Assembly: GCA_013372555.1 (NCBI GenBank)
Contig: JAAPAX010000001.1
Location: 1,488,001 to 1,552,000, forward strand
DNA: 64,000 nt
From: Elsinoe arachidis
Taxonomy: Eukaryota > Ascomycota > Dothideomycetes > Myriangiales > Elsinoaceae
Reading direction: 5' to 3'
In this document: piece by piece, positions 1 to 11,999 of the stretch
How positions within the stretch are numbered: position 1 is the stretch's first letter
How the letters are laid out: each line of letters opens with the position of its first letter
The notes under the pieces: generated by a model
Database searches by the model: none
What the model saw: the letters and a program-made list of their open reading frames with translations, nothing else
What the model was told of the DNA's origin: nothing
Translations under genes and position numbers: made by a program

Positions 1-1846
1 GATCCATGTTCCTATACGGGCAGGACTGGTTGAGGAGCGAGCACTAGCACATGACAGGATTGTCAGAGGTGTGCGATTGGGCGTCAAGTTGCCTGCAGCT
101 GCATGTAGGTGTACGCTGGGATAGTCTGATTGGTGGACCGGCGACACTCGTCTTTGATTGCCTCGCGAAAAGGCTGATTCTGGTGCAACTGCACTATGAA
201 AGGCAGAGCTGGAAGGCTCAAGCCACGATCTGGCGACCAGCACCACACCGAGGGGCAGTATATTTCAGATCATACACAAGTGGTATTCTTGCGCTTCCCG
301 AACCGCAGTATGGTCTATCCGTCTCTTCTTTCTTCTCTAACGCGCTGCGATCCTGTACAGATCGCGGGTCTCGTGCTGTCTCGAACCGGCTGGCGTGAAG
401 CGGGCTTTGTGCGACCTCTCGCGTAGATCCGGGGGGTTGATTGGTGCGGGTAGATTGTGACACGAGAGATGCGTGTGATGTGCTATAGTCGAGTCGGGAG
501 TGGGATTCAGGAGATTGAGACGGCAAGAAGGGTGAACAGGACTAGATTCTGGCGACCAGGCTTAGGTCAGGCGGTGCACGTAAACCTGACTTGGCCTGAT
601 TGGATATATGGTCGCAGGTGTAGAATGTGCTGCACTGCCGAGTGTGTTAGAAAATGCGAAGCTGCGACAGACGACAATAGCAGCAGTCCAGAGACGACAG
701 GCAGCGGCAGCGAGCAGGAGTCGTGATTATGGCGGGAAAGACGACGTGTGAGGTTTGCGGGTGGCAGATGTGGGATGATGGAGATGTCTCTTCACGCACG
801 ACACCGCACCGCCGTAGGCCCAGTAGGGACCAGTAGGGACCAGTAGGTGCAGAGTCAAGAGAGGGTCACGGCATCGCAATGCAACGGCTCAAACTCTAAT
901 TTGCCAGCAGCCTTGGATTCTGCACCCAATTCGTCGTTGCTTCCTATTTTTAATTACCCAGTCCTTGCTATTAGGATGAGTCCATCGCCCTGTCATTTGC
1001 GAGGGGATGAGATCGACTTGATTTATTCAACATGTGTTATTCATTCAGCAAAAAGCAGGTCTTTTGTTGATGAAGAAAAAAAGGAAGACCGTTTCTGATG
1101 ATCAACGTCGTTCCCAAATGGTGGATCCTGTGGACCTGTGGCGCCCGCAAAAGGACCAGGTCAAGGCACATTCGTCGCACTCGTCAACCAAGAAGACTCT
1201 GATCAGCGTCAAGATGTGAGATCGTCGCTCGCCTTGCTCAAACCATTCCCCGACCATCCGCTAACACTCATCGCGACGACCACATTACACGTTCTTCAGC
1301 TGGCGAGGTTTTGCAGCAAGACGTCCTTCGTCCATGTGATGCAACAAGCTTCTGCTCTAGAGTGCACCAATCGACCGTGCGCCATTATTGTGCAGATTGA
1401 TAGCTTCGAGCCCCTTTGACGACCCTCCTAAAGGCCAAACACAGAGCATTGTTTCACATCCTTTACTCTTTGGGCTGCACTCATATCTCTGATACTCGAC
1501 AAGACTCGAATCTCGCATGTAGTATCCCGTTATGGTCAGGCAACGTCATTGGCCATGGATCTTTTGCTTCACGTGCTCCCGGATCTTGCGGCCAGCTTTC
1601 ATGAAGCAATGCCATCCGATACCGTGCGCGTATCAAAAAGCTAGGGCACTTCGGCTGCATCGGTAAGTCAGAGCGCACTCGTGATCGTCAGTGTCTCTCG
1701 GCAGCGCTTTGCTAGTCCCTTGTCAAGTCAAAGTGAATAAAAAAGGTTTCTGCGCGATTTCCCCGGATCGACTGTTTGGTGCTGGTAGCGTTTGGCGACG
1801 AACCATCGGTACGTCTCACTCGAACCAGCCTTGCATACAGACATCT
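1..1846. other. Gene-free left flank with a small tandem repeat
   Basis: I see no coding region I can support here. Open frames on both strands are short, overlap one another and show no recognisable domain. Base composition is ordinary and not RIP-ed. A 10-bp unit (CAGTAGGGAC) occurs 2.7 times in tandem at 821-847. The right part, about 1400-1846, should hold the 3' untranslated region of the RRP8 gene, which is transcribed leftwards. A gene running off the left edge cannot be excluded. Confidence 0.5.
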
Positions 1847-3328
1847 CTACCTGATCTTGTACAGACACGGCTTCAGCACTTTTGCTTCAGCCTCAACATC
1901 GATATCGTCGCTTTCGACGAATCGTTTCTTGCCTCCTCTATCCGCAGCATTCTGGTCCTGTTTCACATTTTTGCCTACCGTCGGAGCCGCAGCCTTGACG
2001 AATTCCATCCTCACGAACATCTTGTTGCTGAGATCGATGCTTTGCTCACCCTTCCTCAGCACAAATCCCCTCCGCGCGAGGACCTCCACAAACGCACTGA
2101 CGTCCGTCTCCTCCTTCCTCTCCTCACCATCCACCTCCATCCTCAGCTCCTCCTCCTCCCCCTTCTCCCTCTCCTCCACCTCCTTCCGCCCCTCCTTCTT
2201 CCCCTGCCCCTGCCCCTTCCTCCTCTTCCCCACCGAATGCTCCACCACCTTATCCTTCCCCCCTCTCCCAAACCTCGACTTGATCTCCGCCACCCACAAC
2301 TCCCCCTTCCACCTCAACACCCTCCACGCCTCCTCCACAAATTCCACCCAATTCGTCCCCATGAGCGCCAGACAAAACACCGCAACATCCACCTCCCCAT
2401 CCCTCAGCGGCAAATTCGCCACATCCGCCTTGGTCACCCACTCGTTCGGCGCCGCCAGATCAAAGCTCCTGACCGTCACGCCCAGTTTCTTCCCTACCCT
2501 GCCACTCATAACCCTTCTCGCCATCTCCGCATCCCCGCACCCCAAGTCCGCAATCGTGCACTTCTCCCTCGTGCGTGGCAACGCCTCGACTTCCTCCTTC
2601 CCACCATTCGCCTCGGACAACTCCCCGCTGCCTTTGCCAAATTTAGCCTGCCGTCGTAGTTTGGCAGGGTTAATCTTCGCTCGCGCCTCGATGGTGGCGA
2701 TGAACACTTCGACGGGGTTCTGTGGCCAGACCGAGACTTGTTGTCGGAAGCCGGCGTGGTAGTCTGCGAAGACGGAGGGGGAGTCGGCGAACAGAGCCAC
2801 GGAGGAGGAGGAGGGCGTGGTGTAAAGGGTCTCGTTGAGGTGGCGGAAGCGCGCGGAGATGAGTTTGGCGCGCATTTTTTGTTGGAGAGGGGTGAGGGCT
2901 GGTGGTGGGGCGGAGGATTGGAGGGTGGTGGCGATGGTCGCGGGTTTGGTCTTTGACGCTTCGTTCGTGGCGGGTGTAGTCTTTGTGGTGGGCTCTGCCT
3001 TGGTCTCTGACGGTGACTGTTCATCTGGTAGTCGTGACTTTCCTAGCGGCTCGTTGTTGGCGTTGGGGTGCTTGTCTTTCGACTTGTGATCTTTTGATTT
3101 CTTTGCCTTCTTCGAAGGCTTATCATGCGACATCCTCTGTGATTGATCACCGGATCGTTTGGGGCGGTCCTCGTTCCCGTCGCCATTTGAGGCGCCAGAC
3201 TTCCGCTTCCGCTTGCGAGAAGTTTTGCCTTCTGCGTCAGCACCAGTAGGGTCTGCTTTCCTAGCATGTGCTTCGGTCTGCCTCTTTGGAGCTGACGCTT
3301 GAAGCGACCAGCCTGGTACAGCAAACAT
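1847..3328 (-). CDS. RRP8: RRP8, 25S rRNA (adenine-N1) methyltransferase
   Basis: Nucleolar SAM-dependent methyltransferase that in yeast makes m1A645 in 25S rRNA and takes part in pre-rRNA processing (family knowledge). The single exon encodes 493 residues. The start was set at the ATG 3326-3328 because the protein then opens MFAVPGWSL, the conserved start of fungal Rrp8; the frame stays open upstream but looks like untranslated leader. Residues 30-110 are a Lys/Arg/Ser-rich nucleolar-type tail. The C-terminal Rossmann methyltransferase domain (about 150-493) holds the family segment ADYHAGFRQQV, SAM motif DLGCGDA (261-267) and the block LALMGTNW. A Lys/Glu-rich insert lies near residues 395-430. 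The next gene, cps/ks, ends 450 bp upstream on the same strand and is functionally unrelated, so RRP8 marks the edge of the diterpenoid cluster. Confidence 0.93.
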   Translation of the reverse strand: MFAVPGWSLQASAPKRQTEAHARKADPTGADAEGKTSRKRKRKSGASNGDGNEDRPKRSGDQSQRMSHDKPSKKAKKSKDHKSKDKHPNANNEPLGKSRLPDEQSPSETKAEPTTKTTPATNEASKTKPATIATTLQSSAPPPALTPLQQKMRAKLISARFRHLNETLYTTPSSSSVALFADSPSVFADYHAGFRQQVSVWPQNPVEVFIATIEARAKINPAKLRRQAKFGKGSGELSEANGGKEEVEALPRTREKCTIADLGCGDAEMARRVMSGRVGKKLGVTVRSFDLAAPNEWVTKADVANLPLRDGEVDVAVFCLALMGTNWVEFVEEAWRVLRWKGELWVAEIKSRFGRGGKDKVVEHSVGKRRKGQGQGKKEGRKEVEEREKGEEEELRMEVDGEERKEETDVSAFVEVLARRGFVLRKGEQSIDLSNKMFVRMEFVKAAAPTVGKNVKQDQNAADRGGKKRFVESDDIDVEAEAKVLKPCLYKIR

Positions 3329-3777
3329 ATTGCAACTAGATGTGAAGGAGATTCGAGCTCGCCGTTGTTCGTGTCGAAGCAGGAAGGAATTTTTGATGGC
3401 TCTTTGCGCGCGGGGAGTTAGCCGCGCTAAGCGCGCACGCTGTCGTGCCTCCTCTCCGGCATTTTTCATGTCGATCTGAAGACACAATGATCGACAGTAT
3501 CCCCAAATAATCCATATTGTCCAATAGAAGAGATCTTCACAACGCAGAGAAGTAGAACGATGTCCGTCTCGCTGCTTATACTGGATCCGGGCACTCAGTT
3601 CGCAGCAGACCGAAGACGCCACTGCCAATGATCGAAATGTCCCCCTCCAAAACCGATTGCCACATAGAACATCGTCATGAAACAAGTCGACTGCATACGG
3701 GTCTCTTATATCTATCTCATGATCATCCTGGAAATCCAATCAACCACTCCGGTTGTCCCTGATGGCTATCCAGGGGA

Positions 3778-6700
3778 TCAATTCCGGAGACTACTCGACA
3801 GATCCTTGAGCACATACAATTGATCATATAGATCTGTGACGTCGCAGAAATACCTGAACAACCGGACTACTCTCAAGCGCTTGCTCTCCACCACCTCCCC
3901 TGGCCTCGGAGTAGCCACAGCTTTCTCCAGCCTGTCCAACGTGTCCCGCAGAAAATCGTGCTCATACTCTCCCAACGACAGTAGAGCTTTCTTCTTCGCT
4001 CTGGTTCGATCCTCTGCTTGCGCTGTCGTCTGACGAAACTCGGGGTAATGCATAGAATTGACATTCCGCTCCGCTGTATCCCGCGCGAGGGAGCCATAGT
4101 CGTTGTAGATCCGGCACATGGTGGTGAGATGTCGGGCCGCGGCGGCAGCGAGGTATTTCTCTTCCGCAGTCCGGAATACTTCGCCTCCATCGCATATAGA
4201 TGAGGAGATGAGGCATAGCATGAATGATAGCGAGTAGGCGCATGCTACATGATCGCCGCCGGTAGTTCGGACGTATTGGAACAGGGTCTGGCTTGGGGAT
4301 TGCAATTCATCGCACTCCTCTTGGGCTGCAAACCTTCGATTCTCATCTGACTGGTCGGAGTGTGCGTGTAAGAAAGCCCGCAATTCTCGATATAGCTCGG
4401 ATTCGGAGGTAGGATGAGCCTTGGATATTGACGGATGTTTCAAGATGTAGCTTATGAAGCGATCCAGCCCGGCAGACATCTCTGGCATAGAGGTCGCTGC
4501 TTCTTGGGTATCCCGCGACTGAGCTACCGTATCATATTTGGAGGTACCGGAGGTACCATTGCTCGATCCTGCGCATTCCGTGATGTTCTGTTGCAGGACG
4601 TCGTCGATGAGTCTTTTGAGGTCGCTGCCACTTTGATAGTGACCAGCCATTGCATGAGTTTCAAAGAACTCGTCAATCTGGTAGCCATACATTGAAAGGA
4701 GCATCATGTCCAGGGCCAGGCTTGGGGAAGTATTGATGCCGATCCTATTACTGCAGATGACCCAGGTGTATGGAATGATGTCGAGATAGTCATCGGGCGT
4801 CAGCATTGTTCCATCGCGAGGAAAGATCGCCTCTTTCTCTTTACGCAGGAGCGGAAGGAACAATGCGGCCTCGGTGAGGGATGCTCTTATCTGCCATAGG
4901 GGAGTCGCTTGCAAAAGAGGGAGACGTTTCGATGTTTCCAAGTATGTGATGAACTTCTTCATGGGCATGAAGTCTTCTCGCTTCGGCCCGAATGGGGTTC
5001 TGTCAGACAGATCTTGAGCCATCTTGCGAGCGGCGAGTATGTAAGCCTTGCCGACCAAGTCTACAGAATACACCGTCTTGGATGTCCAATTCTGTCCCAT
5101 CTGAGCTTCGGGGCTGTCCAGATAATGGATACCAGCTTGGATCGCAACTTGTAGATCTGGCCGCAGGTCAATGAACAGATTCAGGCGCCAAGCACGACTC
5201 AATGTGCATATGGCATGAGAGGTTTGCTCTGTGCATCCATTCCAAGAGCCGTCCTGACTCCGCGCAAGTAGTGTCCGGAGACAAGTCTGGAACAGCACAA
5301 TGTAGACTCTGTGCTGCTCATCGGAGGTCAATAGCTGCTCTAGCTTCTGCTCGTCTTGCAATCGAATCAGCTTCGAGAATGCCTCCACGAGCAGCATCGA
5401 AGGATACGAGCATGTCATGTGCTACGGACAGGGTAAGTCAGTGTTTGCTTGACAGCCTCCTCCATATACTCCAACTCACCCATTTATCCTTGAGCGAACC
5501 ATCTCGATAGAAGAGGAAGTCACACAAGAACTTGGTAGCCTTGTGAATTTGAGCACGGTAGAGGTGCAAATCGCTCTCTCGTGCAAGAAGCGAGAGCAGG
5601 ACATGGCAGTTGGACGTGAAGCTTGGGTCCCGCTCTGATCCGAATGTGGTAAAGTGATCTTCCCTCTCGAAGACCTTGACCATAGGCTCTGGATCAGCAT
5701 GGCTATAGCGGCGCATCGATATCAAGGCAAGAAGCCCTTTCGCAGTATCGTCAACGTCAGCGGTACGAGGTGCTTAAAGACAGTCAGTCTGCAGCAATCT
5801 GAGCAAGATCTAGCAGTATACCAAATCCAATCACGCCCTTTCCGGCTTGGAAGGCTTCTTCAAGGGTTTGACCGACACAGTCCAGAGAAGGACTAGCCAA
5901 ATCCCCGTAGGCGAAGCAATCCTGCAGAAGCGTCGCGCAAATCTTAGTCCCTGGTCAGAGCTACACACTGTATAAATGGACAATGTGCTTCTTACCCAGC
6001 TGTACTCGAAGTTTGTGATTGGGAATGTTCCAGGGATACCTCCCGGACTTTCCTTGGCCGTACGTTCCAAAATATGAGACAAGTAAGCCTCTGCTGTTGA
6101 GTCGTACGTGGATGCGCCTATCAAGTATGCCGCAGTGGAAGAAGGGGAAGCCATCATGGAGCCGTGATAAAGATGGTGGCCAATACGATCAAAGTCTAGC
6201 TTGCCCAAGAATGCTTCCAGGGAGTGCAAAGCAGACGAAGGTCGACTGCTGTACAGACTTGAGACGTCAAAGTGGCGCAACTTCTCTTGGTTAATCTTTA
6301 TCAGATCCTTCTCTGCTTTGAATCGAGTGCTGTGGAGTACAGGGCTGATCTGTCGGAGCTGCTCAAGCAAAGCTGGAACAATAAGCTCTGCGCCGATATG
6401 ATTCGACTCGACTAGATCATCCCATTGCTGCAATTGAGCAACAAGGCTGGTACTTGCCCTTTCGATTCGATTCTCGAGATCCCTGCGGGTCACTTCCATG
6501 ATTTGTAATGGTCGGTCCAAGTGGCGGTATAAAGCAAGAAGCGCAGCCGCGGTGTCGACAATTCCTACAGTTTTAGATTTCCTTGGATTGGCCCAACCTC
6601 CACCGCTTGTCTGAGCTTCCAGGATGTATCTGAAGCTTTGTGGGAACGCCCATATCTCTTCGCCACTTTCCAAACGCTTCACGACCATGGCAACCCATGC

Positions 6701-6835
6701 TGTGTCGTATGTCTGGCAGCTTGCAGTGCCGAGTCCATAGAAGGGATCGGTCCTTGCGCATGCTTCCGCAATGAGGTCCTTGGCGCTGTTCAGCAAGCTC
6801 TGAGGACTATTGCCTACCCCTATGCCTTCGAGCAT
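3778..6835 (-). CDS. cps/ks: Bifunctional copalyl diphosphate / kaurene synthase (CPS/KS), 4 exons
   Basis: Two-step diterpene cyclase: a class II domain protonates GGPP to copalyl diphosphate and a class I domain ionises it to a kaurene-type olefin, probably ent-kaurene. Exons: 6835-5969, 5921-5822, 5772-5480, 5421-3778; all joins keep frame, giving 967 residues against about 950 in known fungal CPS/KS. The N-terminal part has the family block YDTAWVAMV. The class II motif DVDD lies at residues 328-331 (ADVDDTAKGLLAL). The class I motif DEFFE is at 670-674 and the NSE-type motif NDYGSLARDTAE at 860-871. All catalytic motifs are intact. The start at 6833-6835 fits the family N-terminus. Intron 1 is ambiguous: 5922-5968 (GTGTGT donor) keeps the conserved SWVRSTL block, while 5922-5995 (GTAAGA donor) drops nine residues. 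Aphidicolanol- or phyllocladanol-type synthases share the architecture, so product identity rests mainly on the neighbouring P450s. Confidence 0.93.
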
Positions 6836-7636
6836 TCCGAACGACCAAAAGCAGATGACGTTTGAAAAGTGCCACTGAAGATTCCAGTGTGACGTGGAGA
6901 ATAAGAATGAGGTTGAGAGTAGCGCCGATGAATGACTGAATAGAATGATGCAAGATACCGATGGCACCAATGCTGTGTTATCGCTTGGGGTTCCTCTGCT
7001 GCGGACATTACATGACTCGCAAGAAAGGGTAAAGCAGCTCGAGGTGACGTTGTACCCAGGGCTCTGAACATCCCCGAGAGTTGACCACTTATCCTCGAGA
7101 GTTGACCACTCCATGTATACTGGGAAAGCCGAGGTTATGGTGCAACCCTGGGTCTTTAGCCAATGATATCATCAAAGACCGCCAAGGTGGTCCACTCTCG
7201 GGGCTGGTCAGAACCCTGGGACCTACCAACGTTTGTGATGCGGCGAGAAGTAACCTGTTGGGGGTCGGAACCACTCGACAAGTACAAACTTAGCTTGGGC
7301 TGATACTGTCGCACCACCACGAATAGTGGATCACAGAGTGGGGGGGTTTGACGGCTAGCCCTCATGACCGAGGTCCGCCGCTGGCACTGGCCTCCTTCAA
7401 GCACGTAACCGGACTGCTATCTGTGCCTTGGGTGGTAGTAGGACTTTGGGCAGCTTTGTCTCCTGGGTCACGAGTTCGAAGTATCAAGACCAAGTGCGTT
7501 ATAGCCGGTGCGATCGCCAGTGATTGTACCAGTTTGTGGTCCACTTCAAAGAATAGGAGTAATTCCATACCGTATGACTGTCCAACCGCAGCAACTTTGT
7601 GCCTTGCACAAACCCGAGGGCTCTAACGAGCTGCAC
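6836..7636. promoter_or_regulatory. Shared divergent promoter of cps/ks and ggs2
   Basis: The 801 bp between the two divergent start codons should hold the promoters of both first-step diterpene genes, which would suit co-regulation. The visible structure is a set of copies of CGAGAGTTGACCACT: direct copies at 7075-7089 and 7096-7110, and an inverted near-copy at 7186-7200. They lie in or between the arms of a longer inverted repeat (separate entry). No transcription-factor site can be assigned from sequence alone. Confidence 0.55.
7050..7229. repeat. Long imperfect inverted repeat (MITE-like) in the cps/ks-ggs2 promoter
   Basis: The segment 7055-7088 and the reverse complement of 7188-7221 match at 30 of 34 positions (arms begin CCCAGGG and contain CCCCGAGAGT). 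Weaker similarity (ACGTTG...) extends outward for another 10 bp or so. About 100 bp separate the arms, which also contain one further direct copy of the inner motif. The region is not RIP-ed. It could be a small non-autonomous DNA element or a composite regulatory palindrome. I could not define a target-site duplication. Confidence 0.6.
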
Positions 7637-8839
7637 ATGGCCAAGGACTCACACGAGGTACCCATTCCTGGCCGTCAGTCCTGCCTCGAGACGCTCACTT
7701 CGCCGTCTAGCAGTTTGCGACCATTGTCGAATCGCCCCTATCATATATTTCGAGCCTGCCTTCTAAGCACTTCCGTGTGCAATTACTCGAGGCTTTGAAT
7801 GTATGGTACGAGCTTCCGCAGGATGAGATATCCAAGATCAGCGACATTCTGCAGCTGCTACACAACTGTTCGTTGATGTGAGTGGGCTATTCGTCCTTCT
7901 GGTCTCTAGATGTTGGGTATAGACTGACGTTCCGAGCCTGGATGACTTTCAGGATCGATCTCCGCTGCGGAGAGGACGACCCGCTGCGCACGCCTTGTTT
8001 GGTGAGGCCCAAGCAATCAACTCCTCAAGTTATGGCTTTATCAAAGCCGTTGCGCTTGCTCAAGAGTCATTTGACCTGGAGAGTACCAAAGCGGTTACCA
8101 GTGAGTCACAGGTAACAATCTGGTATTCGTCTCCTGACTCCAGCGTAACAGCTGCCATGCTACACTCGTTCGAGGGACAAGCAGCCGAGTTGCACTGGAC
8201 GCACACAAAGACATGTCCCAGTGTTCAGGAGTATCTGGAAATGGTGAACTTCAGTGAGTCTCGCCCAGCTGATGAACACGGTTCAGCCAGTCTGATGGCT
8301 TGACAGAGACAGGCTCTCTGCTGCATCTAGCTCCTCAACTGATGCAAGCCAAAAGAGGAAGCGCAACGCCGGTAGATGAATGCTCTATGGTATCTCTGAT
8401 GAGCCTGTTGGGCCAATTCTACCAGATCCGCGACGACTACATGAATTTGACGTCAGTCCAGGTGAGCGACAAATCATAAGCCTGGCAGAATGCGATGACA
8501 GAAGACTAATTCTGCCAGTATGAGAAAGATAAGGGATTCTGCGAAGACCTCGATGAAGGTAAGTACTCCCTGCCACTGATTCATGCTCTCGCGGTCAAGC
8601 CACGGAGTGTGTTGCTGGCGAGCGCTTTATCAGCGAGTGGAGCTCCTGATGGTCTTTCGAGGCAACACAAGGTTTGCATTCTGGAGGAGTTGGAGAAAAC
8701 TCGGAGTCTAGCATGGACGAAGGCGACTCTGTGTGAGCTGCACGTAGCCATGAGCGAAGAGATTGCGCAGCTTGAGGATCGCTTTGGACGACCCAATGAG
8801 TTGCTGCAAACCTTGATTGGCAAGGTTGCAATCAAATGA
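7637..8839 (+). CDS. ggs2: Geranylgeranyl diphosphate synthase, cluster-type, 6 exons
   Basis: Trans-prenyltransferase that condenses IPP with allylic diphosphates to GGPP, the substrate of the adjacent cyclase. Exons: 7637-7657, 7711-7877, 7937-8100, 8152-8253, 8307-8461, 8519-8839; frame is kept through all five 51-59 bp introns, giving 309 residues. Visible family features are ESPLSYISSLPSKHFR near the N-terminus, the first Asp-rich motif LDDFQD (65-69) followed by SPLRRGRPAAH, FEGQAAELHW, KTGSLLHLA, the second Asp-rich motif RDDYMN (194-198), and DEGKYSLPLIHAL. The start ATG is the least certain part: the first exon is only seven codons, and an in-frame upstream ATG would lengthen it. It is divergent from cps/ks, the arrangement expected of a secondary-metabolism paralogue rather than a housekeeping GGPPS. 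RIP-ed DNA begins about 165 bp after its stop. Confidence 0.9.
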
Positions 8840-9003
8840 ATCAGTCTTTCGTGTAAAGTCCTTGAGGGTGAGAGGTTGCATTGGCTTGAATGCGAGAGAA
8901 CCATAACGCCAACTGGTATCTAGGGCTTGGTAGAGGTGAAGTGGCAGACCCGCACTTCTCCACCAATCGGGACCTTGGACCACCGTCATGCAGCCGGGGG
9001 GTT

Positions 9004-11133
9004 CCGCCAAAACTAGTTAAAACGTTAAAACTATCAAAACCGTTAAAACGCTTAAACCCGAGGTTCGTAACTATACTACCTTTTTACGTACTAACTATAC
9101 TATCTAATATAATAATTCCTATTATAATTGATAGCTCTTATAATTCTCTATTAATTAATATAAGTTTTATTATCTTATTATATATTATTATTATTTTATA
9201 GATTAATATTATATAAAAATTAAATATAGTAATTCTCTATACTTTACTTTCTACTATTTCCTAATATACTATACTATATATATATATATTTTTATAATCT
9301 CTTTTAATTAAGACTAATAGACTTCTTATTAAGTTCTAGCTTATATATAAGTATTATAACTAGCTTAAAGTACTCTAGTAGCTAGTAAGGTATAGCTATA
9401 TACTATTACTAAGAATACTCTAGTATCTCTTATAAGACTAATAAATCTCTATATATTTAGGAGTACTAGTAGACTCTAAGCTTCTCTATAGTATTAAGGA
9501 GCTATTTTATTTATATATTAGCTAATAAGAAATATTAGATATACTAAAGAAGTAAGACTTTAAAATATTTTTAAATATACTAAAGCGCCTATATAAGAAG
9601 ATAGGTCTTATTAATTAGATTAATTATAAGATAGATAAAATTAAATATAAGCAAATATAGTAACTATTATAAAGTAAATATAATATTAGTAATATTAAGA
9701 ATTAGAGTCTTAGCTATCTCTATACTTATATAAGATAGAAGTATAGAATTATTAGAAGGTATTATATATTTATAATATATTTACTAGTCTCTTTACTAAC
9801 TTCTAATCTAGCTAATATCTCTACTATATTATAATTATAATTAACTCTTTAGTATTCTAAACTTATAATAACTAGTAGTCTATAGATTATAGTATATAAG
9901 ATATACTAGAGCCTAACTATATCTAGTTAATAGATATTTATTATAAGCTTAAAGAGTATAGTATTAAGATTTATACTATAATTAATAAATTTTTATATTA
10001 TATTATTTAGATTTATATAAGCTTTTTAGTATAGAAAGTAGTATTAGTTATAAAGTAGTATACTACTATTACTATAGTCTATAGCTAGATACTTCTTAAG
10101 ATCTATATAGATAAAGAGAATAAGACTATAATAGTCTTCTAAGCTTATTTTAATACTTAGTATCTACTTAGTAGTAACTATTTAGCTATAGATAAGACCT
10201 TTTTATATAGTATAAGTAAGTAGAATTAGTATATTAAATCTTAGTAAGTCTAACTTATAAAGAGTACTATAAACTACTAATAAAGATAGTTTACTAAGCT
10301 AAAGAAGTTAAAGTACTAAAAGTATAATTTTATTATTTATTAAGTTACTCTCGTAGCTATCTATATACTTATTCTCTATAAGGAAGTATAGTAATTTATA
10401 TAGTAATAGAACTATTATTATATTTAGAAGTAGCTAAGATAACTATATATAATTATAGAAATACTAAAACTTCTATATTATTATTTAGAGATAGTTAGTA
10501 TATAGAATTATACTATTACTATACTATCTAACTAGTTTAATAATTTAAACTAGTATACTAGTAGATTAAGTAAGATATAAGTACTAATAGATATTTATAG
10601 CTAATTAAATAATAGATTATAAGTAATATTTACTTTTTAATATTCTTATTCTTTATATCTTAATTATCTCTACTACTAGCTTCTAGTCTTATAATAGCTA
10701 AGTAACTAATATAGTATTAAACTCTATTAAAGAGCTTATTTTATACTCTATAATATACTAACTAAGTATAATTAATAGTAGTATTATTCTTTACTATTAG
10801 AGTATTAAAAATCTAATAATTCTTAAGACTATTAATTATATATAGAAGTTACTAAGTAAATTATAAATACTAAGTAAATATATTATAAATATTTAACTTA
10901 TATATATTAAATTCTTCTCTTTAATATACTAAAGCTTTTTTACTTTATTTTTTTTTATAGTTTTAGCTTATTACTATTATATTATTTATTTATTATTATT
11001 AGTAAAATACTATTATCTTCTTAAGTATCTTTTTATAAATATAAAAATTCTAATTATATAATTAAATATAAATATCTTACTAAGTATCTTATCTATTATA
11101 AGACTAATCTAAACTATTAATAGACTAGTCTCT
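9004..11133. mobile_element. RIP-degraded repeat of unknown family, left part
   Basis: Very AT-rich sequence almost devoid of CpA and TpG, with all frames closed by TAA/TAG. It begins abruptly after the GC-balanced ggs2 flank with a run of TTAAAAC-like units (9009-9058). I could not recognise transposase, reverse transcriptase or terminal repeats. By position it is the older layer into which the outer Gypsy element inserted; its presumed continuation is 35260-35925. It looks more heavily mutated than the nested elements, as an older layer should. Confidence 0.6.
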
Positions 11134-11308
11134 TATAAGGGTAGGTATATAGTAACGTATAGAACTACTAGTATCTACTAATTAGATAGGTAGATAAACT
11201 AATAGCTACTTTTATTTAATAAGGCTAGAAGTCTTATAGAAGGTAGCTAGAGAGAGTCTATTATATAATAAGCTTAGCTAGAGCTATAATACTAAGTCTT
11301 CTTTATAA
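11134..11308 (-). repeat. LTR of outer Gypsy element (3' LTR)
   Basis: Aligns over its whole length with 35086-35259 and with the solo LTR at 41111-41284. Differences are mostly C/T and G/A, as RIP would produce. The expected TG...CA ends appear as TA...TA. Confidence 0.9.
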
Positions 11309-11999
11309 TTATTTCCTCTCTATATTTAATCGCCTTCGATTAAACTATATCCTTCGTAGGCCTTATATTCGTACTTATAGGCCTCTTCTATAAGGGTAGG
11401 TTAGTACTCTTAAGTATAGAGGAAGTACTTAGCTTCTTTATTTATACTTTATATCTATCGTACCTTTATTTACTACTAATAGTAATATATTATAGTAAAT
11501 ATAACTTCTTATCTAACCTCTATTATTAAAGTACTTATTACTATAAAATAACTAGTACTCTAGTAAATATATATAATTTGTTATTTACTACTATAGAACT
11601 CCCTTAGAGGCTTCTAGTAAGTACCTTATTCTAATACTTTATAATATTAAGTACCTTAACGATACTACTACCTCTTAGGCAATAGCGACGCGTATAGATC
11701 TACTTCTTATATTTGTTATATTACGCAATAAATAGACTACGCCTATATAGGTATATCTCTTATTATTAAATACTTTACTTCTTCTACTATACTACTTCTA
11801 CGTAAGTCGCTATCTTCTAATATACTTATAAGTTATTATACCTTCTAAGTGTATTTAGGCTAGTCTACTATATATCTCTTCTTACTTTCTCTATAATACT
11901 TATACTAGAGATCTTATTAGTAAGTATCTAGAGTTCTACTAGTATCCCTTCGGAAGTATAGCTAATACTACTAGAAAACCTCTACAACTGCAATACTAG

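Noticed and set aside
51..726. Small ORFs at the left edge as genes
   Set aside because: Overlapping frames on both strands, no domain and no clear start or splice structure.
1691..2762. Long plus-strand ORFs rich in Pro, Leu and His
   Set aside because: They lie antisense to RRP8 and reflect its codon bias; the minus strand carries the recognisable methyltransferase.
8101..8151. Reading through 8101-8151 of ggs2 without an intron
   Set aside because: The frame is open, but GTGAGT...CAG borders and the closer match of the spliced product to the GGPPS family favour a 51-bp intron.
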